Assembly (NCBI GenBank): GCA_964035795.1
Contig: OZ038322.1
Span: 15,485,447 to 15,549,446 of the forward strand
Length of the DNA stretch: 64,000 nucleotides
Direction: 5' to 3'
Source of the DNA: Pterobdella sp. o SKG-2022
Lineage: Eukaryota > Annelida > Clitellata > Hirudinida > Piscicolidae
Positions 15,845 through 49,204 of the stretch are shown in pieces. The notes below the pieces were generated by a model, which was given only the letters and a program-made list of their open reading frames with translations, was not told the DNA's origin and did no database searches. The position numbers and the translations under genes were made by a program. Every line of letters begins with the position of its first letter. Within the stretch, counting starts at the first letter, position 1.

Positions 15845-16038
15845 TCTCTATTAAATTGATAAAAGTCCTAAAAAAATAAAACTTAGGAATATTAGTTAAA
15901 AAATGAACTAAAATAAAAAAGTGAATTATAGGAAAAAAACTCTCTTTGTATAGCTAAATTTTTAGTTGAAAATATAAACTTAAATCAACTTTTCGTTTTC
16001 GTTTGCTATTATTTTAGATCATTTAAAAACTTTTGAGA
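15845..16038. promoter_or_regulatory. shared COA8 / OTUB1 promoter region
   Basis: Only 194 bp separate the divergent start codons of COA8 and OTUB1. Both 5' UTRs and the promoters of both genes must therefore fit here, unless untranslated first exons lie elsewhere. The sequence is AT-rich and I see no clear TATA box for either direction. The call is by position only. Confidence 0.5.
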
Positions 16039-18951
16039 ATGACCGAAAATTTAGCTGAAGTTGAATTCAAATACAGTTCAGGTTTTTTATTCAAATGGAA
16101 AAATGTTTGGTTTGAATATAACTGTTAACTAAATCATCTGAATTACAGAAGTAAATTATGATGAAGAAACTCTGAAACAACAAAAATCAATTGAAGATGA
16201 AGTAAGATCGTTCAAATGTTATTGAAATATTCTATCAAATAATTCTATTATATATATCTAAATGAAACATTCTCATGCATAGATCAACACAACCCAACCA
16301 CTGATCGGGCCATTGGAAGATATATACAACCTTGAAATAGAACTTGCTTCTGATGAAAAATTCCTCACAAAAGTTAAGGTATCAAAACTTGTATTTTATT
16401 CATTTTCATAATTTAAAATGAATATTGAATAAAAGTTTATCCATTGATTTTGATTGTTTATTTAAATATTCTACAGAAGTTGAAAAAAACTTATTCTCAT
16501 TTCCGACGAGTTAGGGGAGATGGCAATTGTTTTTACAGAGCATTTGGTTTTGCTTGTTTTGAATACTTTGTCAAATACAAAAACAAAATTACAAAGTATA
16601 AACTAATATGTTTTTTAATTATTTGATATTTATGGCCTCTTTATGAATTACTCTGCATTAGTATCAATATTCTAGGCTGATTGCTGTCAACCCTAGTTAC
16701 TGGGACATGTATAACAGTATAATCTAATTAGATTATTAATTATCATTCAACATCATATCAGTATCTTTATTATTTTTTTATATGATTATTGATTTTTTCT
16801 CATAGTTAATAAACATGAAACAGTTTGAAACAAAAAGCAGATCTTTGCAAAAGCAACCTTGTTAAACTCGGCTACCATGAGTGCTCAATTGAAGATTTCC
16901 ATTCTATGGTATGTTTCGATATGATTAAAAAATTGTATTATTTTTGATGTACTTAGCAAAGTTCATGAAAAAATTCAAAGCTGAAACTGTATTTCGAATA
17001 ATTATATGTTTGAAGTTACAACTTATACAAAATATTTTTATTGTTTGATGAAAAAGCATGAGACATAAAATATATTTGACACCATGTCTTCTAATCATAG
17101 ATGACAGCTCAAAGCGTTACAAAAGAATAGAACAAGAAACGCATCAGTTCTTATTATTATTTTTATTATTAATCCAATTAGATTATACTGCTATACATGT
17201 CCCAATAACTGGGATTGACAGTAGTCAGCCTAGGTTATTGATTTTATAATAGAGTAATTTATAAAAAGGCTATTTTATTTGGGACAAATTTTTCATAGAC
17301 TGCCAGCCTGAGCTAACATCCAACTTAAAATTATTGTATTCAAGACTATGGCAGTTTGCCTTTTTTTGTCAACAAAAAGAAAGATCATCTGCCAAGCCGA
17401 ATGACAAATATACCAGAATATCAGAGTCTACTGTTATTCAGGTTATAACAGAAAAGCAGCCTCAATTTAGAGACGCTCTCTTTGGTGCAGTTTAACATCA
17501 TGCCCAGAATCAGTCATTACAATAATATAATCCTTGTGTTTTTTGAAACCAGTTAAGTTTTGGAGTTATTAGAATGTTAAAAATCAAAATTTCCTTACTG
17601 ACATTCAAAATAAAGGTAAATTTTGAAAAAAGTTTAATAAAACTATGTCATATAATATTACATATAATGGCCAGTTTGTGGACATGTTGAAAATGGTTGA
17701 AGATGGGTGCACCATTGAAAAACTAATCGAGTCACTCAACGAACAGATCACCTCCGATTATGTTGTTGTCTTTCTCAGGTTTTTGATGTTTTTTTTTAAA
17801 TAATCAACTTCAGAAGTGTCATGTAGTTTTTGATAAGTTACAAAAATATTTTCAATCAACCAATAACCAATCAGTTTTGCATTAGTAAATTTTTTCAAAT
17901 TCAAACAAAAGCTTAGCTTTATTTAATATAAAGCCATATAAAATTTTGTAAAAATCTTATTTCAAGACCTGATTTGCACTGGTTATTCAAAAAGCCAATA
18001 AACAATTATGTGAAATACAGGTTAACAACTTGTTTGCAGATTGTTAGTGTCTAGTCACCTCCAAATGGAAAGTGATTTTTATGCAAATTTCATCGAAGGT
18101 GCTAAAAGCATCAAAGAATTTTGTACTCAAGTAATATTTTCATTCTTGAAATAATTAAACATGAAACTTTATTTTTAAATTAGAAAAACAATGATTTCAC
18201 ATCGCTCTTTTCGGCATATCACCCCTCATTTATGGAATTCTTTTCTACTTAATTTGCGTCTTTCACCTTCTTTTAAACATTTTCGCAAGCGTTTAAAAAC
18301 GCATCTTTATAGCCGCTTTTCCTAGTTCTTTTCAAGCGCCTCTGCAGCAAAACTTCGCGCTTTACAAATAAAAATAATATTAATAATGATTTCACTAATC
18401 TACATCAAATTTTCAAGACTAATAATTAACAAAGTTATTATATTTCAACAATTAAATATTGAAGCAGTATTAATAGAAGTTAACCGTTAAGGGGCTATGT
18501 AAATGATCTAAATAAAACTTTTTACCATGATCTTGTTTTGAATCAAAGAGCTTTTCTAAAGTCTTTTACTATATGTATCGTACTTCAAAGAAATAAAGCT
18601 CAGTTATCATAAAATGCATTGAACATGAATAACTTTGATGAGCCAAGTTTTGTCTAAAGGCATTGAAGTAATAAATAGTGTTATTCTTAAACTTGCACAT
18701 ATATTCGTTCTGAATGAAATTAATGAATAAAATTGCTTTTTTCCAAGGAGGTGGAGCCGATGTGCAAGGAAAGCGATCAGATCCACGTGATCGCTCTGAC
18801 GTCATTCACTGAGGTGCCGGTCAGAATCGAGTACATGGATCGGGTGGGAGACTCGTATACGTGCCATGACTTTCCTGAAGGGTCGGACCCTTTCATTTCT
18901 CTTCTCTACCGACCCGGCCACTACGACATACTCGCTAAAGAATCATTATAA
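16039..18951 (+). CDS. OTUB1: otubain-1 deubiquitinase
   Basis: Eight exons chain in phase: 16039-16081, 16149-16201, 16283-16378, 16477-16595, 16824-16908, 17675-17778, 18040-18130 and 18748-18951 (TAA). The total is about 264 residues, close to human OTUB1. It is an OTU-family cysteine protease that removes Lys48-linked ubiquitin and inhibits certain E2 enzymes without catalysis. The active-site block RGDGNCFYRAFGF, with the catalytic Asp and Cys, is in exon 4. The catalytic His lies in RPGHYDIL in exon 8. Other family blocks are CSIEDFHSM, FIEGAKSIKEFC and EVEPMCKESDQIH. Exon 5 lies between two inverted-repeat arms (about 16632-16745 and 17150-17272). Intron 7 contains a CR1-like 3' end. 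Confidence 0.93.
16632..17272. mobile_element. inverted-repeat arms (MITE-like) flanking OTUB1 exon 5
   Basis: The left arm (about 16632-16745) and right arm (about 17150-17272) are reverse complements of about 115 bp with scattered mismatches. The left reads TTCTAGGCTGATTGCTGTCA and the right ends TGACAGTAGTCAGCCTAGG. A third copy of one arm is in a mitoferrin intron at 50043-50110. The OTUB1 exon at 16824-16908 lies between the arms. Confidence 0.75.
17301..17495 (+). other. orphan 64-codon open stretch in OTUB1 intron 5
   Basis: A frame opens after a CATAG acceptor-like site and runs 64 codons to a TAA. Its composition is protein-like (for example SRLWQFAFFCQQ). It does not belong to OTUB1, because the phase from exon 5 would hit a stop, and I recognise no family. 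It directly follows the right inverted-repeat arm, so it may be part of a mobile element. Confidence 0.3.
18215..18375 (+). pseudogene. CR1/L2-like retrotransposon 3' end
   Basis: The plus strand encodes WNSFLLNLRLSPSFKHF and RLKTHLY, the common C-terminal end of CR1/L2-group reverse transcriptases. The sequence after it (AAGCGCCTCTG) matches the end of the minus-strand copy at 9219. It lies in OTUB1 intron 7. Confidence 0.7.
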
Positions 18952-19665
18952 TCACACGATATTTTAACTGAATGTTTACCATTTTTAAAATATGCGAGTT
19001 TTTAATCTTACAACATTTAATTTGATTTCAATTATTACATTTATAATAGGTTATTTCTGAGTTTAGGGTTTTAGACAAAGTCGAATGAAATTTTAAAAAT
19101 AATTTTGTGATATCTTTGCATATACGCATGGCTTTGCTAATTGTTGGCTTGTTTGAGTATATATTTACATTAAAAATGTATTAAAAATTCTAATGAATTT
19201 TTTAAAAAATTACAACAAGAAAGTCTGAATTATGCGCAATTAAACACATCTAAAAATAACGACAGTTGACATGCGCAACATGACGGTATATTCAACCAAT
19301 CACGAATTAGTTAAATGTGCTCGAAAATAGAATTAATATGTCGGTAATTGTCTAATTCTTCTTAGAGGTTACTTGTAATATTTAAATAATCATTTCGCTT
19401 AAATTTTTATTTGTTTCATTTTTATCATAAAGTCATTTAACAAAATTAAGTTAGAATAAAGTATTTTGAATATTCACAAACCAATAATAGTTATACAGCT
19501 CAATAATATTTTAAAAATTAGTTAAATAAGTTCTTAATTACTCATTTAGATATTATTAACAATTTTGAAACAAATTTTAAAGAGAATTTAAGTTTTAGAC
19601 TCAAACGTGTCACATTTATAGTAACGGTTATTCTAGGAAATTTTGAAGGATAAAACATCTATTAA
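18952..19665. other. OTUB1-SRPK intergenic region
   Basis: About 710 bp of AT-rich sequence between OTUB1 and SRPK, which lie in the same direction. It should hold the OTUB1 3' UTR and the SRPK promoter and 5' UTR. No coding exon or repeat was recognised. Confidence 0.45.
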
Positions 19666-42771
<23,106 letters not shown>

Positions 42772-44266
42772 GACTTCGTGTTGAACCACTTTCCGTTTTC
42801 AAGATAATTGCCATTTTTGTTTTTTAACCGTTTTCAAAATTTCTATTATTTACTGTTTTTATTATTTTAAACATTATTGACACGAAATTTGTATTTTTTC
42901 ATTTAGTCTCTTCCATCTAGTTTGACTTCATTATCAGTGTTTCATAATCATCCTGATATAAGCTTCATAATCATTGGTGTACCACTCAATCACCACTTGT
43001 ATCATCAAACATGGCCGCATCACCCTTCTCTTCGTGATTATCCATTTGATGGCTTTCAAATTGATTGTTCATATGTACAATAATGATGATCCAATAACCC
43101 AAATTCTCATTGCGTATTTCTAGGTGAAATTTTGTTGAAACTTTTTAAAAATATTTTATTTTTTACTCGAGTTCATTAAAGCTTTTTATCATACATTTAA
43201 GTACAAGTTTTTATGGTTAATTATAGTAATTTATTTCAATGCATATATCAACGTTAACTTCCAACCTTTTCCCATTTTGAGTGAAATAAGTAGCCTAAAT
43301 TATACTCCAATTTCGTTTTTCAAAGCATTTATAAGTTTTGGTCAGATGTACATAATTTTCATTGAGTTTCAGTATATTAATTTTTCATTATCATTGGTTC
43401 TGAGTCTTGTATTGTAATTATTATGATTATTTAGTTAGCATGTGGACGTTAAATTTGTTGTAAAAGTTGAGATGTTCCTTAAAGTTCTTTCAATAAATGC
43501 TACAACCGTTATGCTTATCGGTTATCTCGCTTCAGTCCTCGAGCAACATCCTTCAATGTGTGTATCAACCAAGCCTGTACTATCAAGTGCTTATTGTCAG
43601 CATGACCTGCTGTTTAATGGCTTCCAACATTAACAGCTCTTGCATGGCTTTCAACGCGGCAACAGTAGTCTCGAATAGCAAATCGCAACCTTCCTTGTAC
43701 AACGCCAAAAATCAATTTCGAACCTTATGATGGCAAACAAATTTTTGTAGTTATAAATTTGATTTTTGAAGGCTTTGTGTAAAAATTGTATGCTCAACAC
43801 AGAAATTACCTAGTTTTTTACTGAGTAACTTGCACACTCGCTATTGAACTTTTGTTAGAGTTGTAGAATTTTGTAGATATGCTAAAGTTCCATTATAGTT
43901 TGATTATTTTCAAGATTAATATTCGCAATTTAATGTGCTGAATGATTTACAGTGAAAAAATTTTCTTTTTTGTGGCGTCACTACCAATAACAATAACAGT
44001 CTAAATATTATATTTAGCTTTATTTTACTTTGACACATTAAAATGTTGATATCTTTATTACAATGTTAAATACTTTAACCACACACCAAATATTTCATCT
44101 ACTAGCCCTTATAATCCTTCTAAATTATAGCGGTTTGTACATTCTTTGATATTCAAATAAATTATACTTTTCAAATTTTGTAGAATAAAAAATTGAAAAG
44201 CTTTAAATCAATCAAGTCTATCGAACAAAATATAACGAAATTATTAGATTTTCAATCACTTTTCAG
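42772..44266. other. SRPK 3' UTR and intergenic region
   Basis: About 1.5 kb between SRPK and the first visible Ig exon. It should contain the SRPK 3' UTR and the missing first exon (signal peptide) of the Ig gene. Two overlapping open frames at 43442-43730 look coding-like; see the separate entry. Confidence 0.45.
43442..43730 (+). other. coding-like stretch of unknown identity
   Basis: Two overlapping plus-strand frames (43442-43633 and 43497-43730) are open in sequence that is clearly less AT-rich than its surroundings. The first contains a hydrophobic segment (TTVMLIGYLASVL) that could serve as a signal peptide, but no donor joins it in phase to the Ig exon at 44267 without a stop or a poor site. 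I recognise neither product. Confidence 0.3.
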
Positions 44267-47200
44267 AATCTGTTGAACACAAAACAGAAGCTTCAACAAG
44301 TAACATAGACTTCAGAATAGTTAGAGCCAACGAGCAAGTTCGTCTGAGCCACAAAAACTGCCGCAATGACAGCCAATGGAGCGTTTCAGCCACGGCACAA
44401 GTAGTACAACCTTTCTTTGCAGCCACGCCCTCGAATGCCCACCGATATGTGTGCTTCAATGAGCACAAGAGTGGTCTTCTGCGTGTAATCTACATGGGTC
44501 GATGCAGCTTTTTGTGTTCAATTCATTTTAATGGATGAAGTTATATTCTCTCAGTATTCAAGTCAACTTTTAATGACGTTGTTCTTGTAGAGGATGAGTT
44601 CAGCATGAGTCTACACAACACCTTTTCCATCGAACATGGAGAACCTCTGCGTGTCAGCTGCTCCGTGAGCTTCTGGATGATGTTTCATTTTGGAGTGATA
44701 TCTCTCAAGATTTATCATGGAGATCAAGTTCTGCTGGAAACATCGCGGAGAACACAAATTGGAAAGGTGACAGCCAATGATAAAATTTATTATAAAAATT
44801 CTAACAAATAGTTGAGATCTTCCGATAATGAAAGATCCTTCAAAAAATCCAACAAACTCAAAGAAAACAGAATTGAATATTGACGGGTTTGTTGAGAGCA
44901 ACTTCTACAGGGGCAAAGATTTCACATGTGTATGGCACATCCAGGATTTTGCGGAGTTCCAGCCAATCGAACATACTATCACACTTTCCCAATCAATCCA
45001 CATCACCAGTTGGTTATCAGTTACTTCAATTTATTGGTGTTCAATGTTAAGGATATGAACATAAAGTTCACGTAACGCTAGCCTACAAAATAATGGTAAT
45101 CAAAATGTACGTACAGCTTGACACAAATTTTTCAAATATTAATGTTTCAGAATTACTAGTCTTACAATAGTTTCAATTTTAGTTTCGATTTCTGGGTAAA
45201 TAAACTATCAAAAAAATAATTTGCTCAGAGTTTTCAGTCATAAAGTTTTTTTTAAAAAGATCAAAAGTGTAAAAAAGTAAAAATTAAAAAAAAAATAATT
45301 AACCAGTTATTAGTCCTAATTAAATACAATATTTTGAGCTTTAAGCTCTCGTATATTTCCGTCTTAAAACTTAATCATTAAATTGTTAATCAGTTCACTT
45401 TTTAAACCCGCTACACATCCACCTCAAAGTGGCAGCGAGAAACGTGAGACCTTCGAAGCTGAAAGCCAAGGTTGGAGAAGTGATCAGATGTCTGTATGAT
45501 GGCTTCCCAGCTGCCCACACAATTCAGTGGAGCCGAGAATCCCTCACAGACATCTATGACACCCTGAGAAACAAACGATCTGTTGATATACAGATGCTTG
45601 AAGAGAACAACTATGTTTGGATGGGTGGCACTTCAAAGGATCCTGCAGAAATGAGGATGTACCAGAGTGGAACTACCCTCATGAAGTGCTCTGTGAACAA
45701 CACTCATGAGTCGTACAGAGGAGATGAGGCTCACTGGAAAGGAAATATAACCATCGATCCTTTGGGTTGGTGTCTAGAAAAGATCATTTTAATATTGTTT
45801 CATTATGAACAACTAAATCATTTTTTGATATTATATTTTTAATTCATCTTCAATGAGCTTGATCGAATTATTCAGACGTCTACAAAACTCAAGCGGATTA
45901 CGACGAAATGAAGTTTGTTAAAAAGGGCGATGGCGTCACTCTAAGGATCCCCCAGTGCTCAGACCAGGCAATTTGGGTGGATGGAAAAGAGCAGATCAGT
46001 GAGAAGATTAGAGTTGATTCGAGTGGGGCTTTTTCAAAAAGATACATAGCCTTTCACAATGGTGCTCCTTGCGGTGCTGTGAGTCTGGTCGTAATAGGTC
46101 TTGATACTTTTTTTTATTGTTTTCATAAAATTTTTTAAAAATTATAAAATTATAAACGAAAAATTTTTTTGCTTGAAGAGAAGGGCCTTTATATGACCTA
46201 CCCTAGAAAAACTTTTTTGACCTTGGACGATGATCTCTCCATTTCCTGTTCTGTTTCCGGTTGGTTTGACGCCCTTTTAAAAAAAGATTTAGCTCTGTTC
46301 ATTAACGGCACTAAAGAGGTAAAAAAGGTAATGGTGAAATCAAACACAAAAAACGGCATAACAACACTTACTCTGCACGGAGACCTCAAAAACAGCTTCT
46401 TGGGACCAGCTAGGGTGTTGTGCAGATGGACTTACGAAGATATCTCTCATGCACAGTACTTCCAAGAGCAGGCCATCCAGCTTGATATCTGGAGTAATAT
46501 CTTTGTTCTTTTTGAGTATTTTCTTTTAATTATGCATTGAAAATAATAAACACGAATTGAATTAAAAAACTGATATTAACCAAAGCTTAATTAGGGAGTC
46601 AATTTTTTATTCACAGTAAGTTTTAAAGTATAGCAATTATGCCAAACTAATCATTCTAAGTTACCGGGTTCAATAACATCTTGCAATGAAAGTTAGCAAC
46701 TGTTTCATAGTGTTTACAACAACTTTAACTTTTTGCGAAAATATCACGAGATATATCATTTCAAAAAATCTTTTTTTCATTTATCTTTTACAATAATAGA
46801 CTACCTCACAACACTACACAGTGCCTTTGAAATGGGTGCACCCGAACGTCACAACGGCCAGAGAAGGCACCACCATTCAGTGCCTCCACCTCTCTTACCC
46901 TCAGGCCAGCTGCTCTTGGCAGGACTCCGACAACCTGACCCTCAAACTGTCAGATGGAGTTGGAAACTTTCAGAAGACTTGCACTTGTTCTAATAGTTAC
47001 AAAAGTCAGAAAAGTACCAAGACGTGGAAGGGAACGATAACTGTAGTATCCAAAGGTTTGTTCCGATAAAAGTGTTAACACTTTTAAGAGGTATCTGTTG
47101 ATAAATGCAATCTTTAACTTAACATTGAAAACATTTTTAGATTCTTACATCAAGACTTTTGGTGAGTCACGTTAAAGATTTTTATGTGTTATGGGGAGTT

Positions 47201-47440
47201 TTTAATATTATCAAATATTAATTAAATTCCTTCTACATAAAACTATTTGAAATGCTCTTCACAGTGAATCAACGAGAGCTAAAATATTTGATTATAGACA
47301 AAGGTGGGAAAATATCACTATTTAACATAAATTACATACAATGTTTAATTGTAAGTATATGACAATCATTTTCAGCTTGCACCACTCCCGTTGGACTGGT
47401 GGTGTTGATGAGTGGCTTTCTCAACTTTATCATGCTTTAG
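44267..47440 (+). CDS. GPI-anchored-type immunoglobulin-domain protein, 5' incomplete
   Basis: Exons: 44267-44497, 44591-44766, 44864-45008, 45430-45765, 45876-46097, 46179-46493, 46822-47055, 47141-47161, 47265-47303 and 47376-47440 (TAG). Every junction chains in phase 1, except the one at 44766/44864, which is phase 0. The product has six Ig-like domains. Domains 1-3 (exons 1, 2+3, 4) resemble domains 4-6 (exons 5, 6, 7) in order: SCSVSFW against SCSVSGW, RYVCFNE against RYIAFHN, and HWKGNITI against TWKGTITV. This indicates duplication of a three-domain unit. Two micro-exons (21 and 39 nt) make a short stalk. The last exon encodes a hydrophobic end with no cytoplasmic tail (VGLVVLMSGFLNFIML), as in GPI-anchored proteins. 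AATAAA lies at 47505. The signal-peptide exon is not identified. The role is likely surface recognition or adhesion, by inference only. Confidence 0.75.
46648..46735 (+). repeat. degenerate SINE fragment
   Basis: TTACCGGGTTCAATAACATC followed by GTTAGCAACTGTTTCATAGTG matches the B-box and following part of the SINE at 1832 and 50160. It lies in the intron before the last Ig exon. Confidence 0.5.
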
Positions 47441-47510
47441 ACAATTCCAAAAGAGTTTATAAAATTATTTCATAAATATACACTAAAAAATACAAATCGG
47501 AAAAAATAAA

Positions 47511-49204
47511 CGAAGTTCAAAATGTATTTTTCACATATCTACTTAGTTGTGTTCGGTATCGCGCGAAAAATTTTTCATGTTAAATGTATAGCACCCTAAT
47601 AAAATCAATAGATATTTATTAACAAAAGCGAACAAAAACAGTTCAAAATTTACATAAAAAAAACTGATACTTTGAAGAATTTTATTGAGGAAGTATTAAA
47701 CGAAACCACTGATTGATGAAGTAAAGGTGTTTTAATAAAATGTACGAAAACAAGAACAAGGCTTGTTTGATCAAATAATCTGAAAAGTTTCAGTAAGATG
47801 GTTTTGTATTATCGAGTAGGAACTTACGAAAAAATCGAATCAAACTCTCATTAACTGAACAACACCAAGTTTTTTAATAGTCGAACTCACATTATCAAAA
47901 GCTTACCAAATTTACGAAATTTCCGTGCATTGTTTGGTTCGATGAACTTTGTTTATCTGTGTAACCCTTAATCGTTATTATGCAAAAAGCACTTGGTCTT
48001 TCAACATTATTAACACCACCCACGTTTCAAAGGGAAGTCATCTGGTATATCACCATGCAAGTACTGATAAACATCTTACTTTTTGCTAATGAACGTGTGA
48101 TTTAAAACAATCTATAAACTCAATTCACAATAGATCAACTCGAGATGAAGTACTTAAGACGCAATATATTAAAACAATATTAAAACTACAGATCTTTCGC
48201 AACACTAACCTACCTTAGAAAACGTTTGACTACAACTCTTATATTTTTCTGTTTTCAAATTGATCAACTGGCATAAAAATGAATTGTTTTTAATTTTGTA
48301 ATATTTAATGGATAATATGGCTATTGTTAGCTTTGTGTTAATCTATCTTCTACAATGAATAGTATTACACTCATTAAATTAAGCCTCGGACATTGAAGTT
48401 ACTTTAAGAAAACACTTTTTTCGTATTTGTAGTTCATGTTTTGAAGTGCTATCTAGTTTGAAGCTGGTACTTGAAGTATTGAAAACTTTTGATTTCTAAT
48501 AACAAGTGGTTCTTTGAAAACGCAATGCTATTTAAATGATATATGAACTTTTACGCAATACGAATTAAATCAAATACTTAATTAACTGAATAATACGAAG
48601 CTTTTTATAAATTGAACTCACATTCTCAAGTATACAAACTTACATAATACGCTGTGCTGTCAAAATCGACATACAAAATACAATTTAAATTTTTTTAGCA
48701 TTCTCTTAATTTAAAACTCAATAACCCGCTGAAAGTGAGCCTTAAAATATGTTTTAAAATATTAACATATATCTTATTATGAATTAAACATTTCCATGTT
48801 TGAATTTAAGTGTAATGTTGGTTTATTAGATAACTTTGTCAACGTAAAATCATTTACATAACTTTTTATGTCATTGAAATTTTGTTATATTGGATATATC
48901 TTGATGTTTATGCTTCTTTAAATATATTAATCAATTTTTTTATAAACTTATCCAAATAAAAATTCATATAACTATAATTTTGATGAATTTTTTTGAAGAA
49001 AATTTTATTGAATCGTTCAATATTCTTTTTTTGAAGTTTTTGATGATCACAAATACTTAGAAAATAGTTAGACCGACGGGTTTTTTGCTGTTTACGCCTT
49101 AACCTATTCTGTCATCGAAACATTTAAGAATTTGTAATCTTTCATTTTAAAATACTCTTTATTTATATAAGAGTCAACTGAGGTAAAATCTGGTTCAAAG
49201 AACC
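47511..49204. other. intergenic region with MITE relicts
   Basis: About 1.7 kb between the Ig gene and mitoferrin. Two stretches (about 47865-47925 and 48590-48640) carry the GAACTCACATTATCAA / ACGAAGCTTTTT terminal-repeat motif of the MITE at 59627-60210. No coding exon is visible. Confidence 0.5.
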
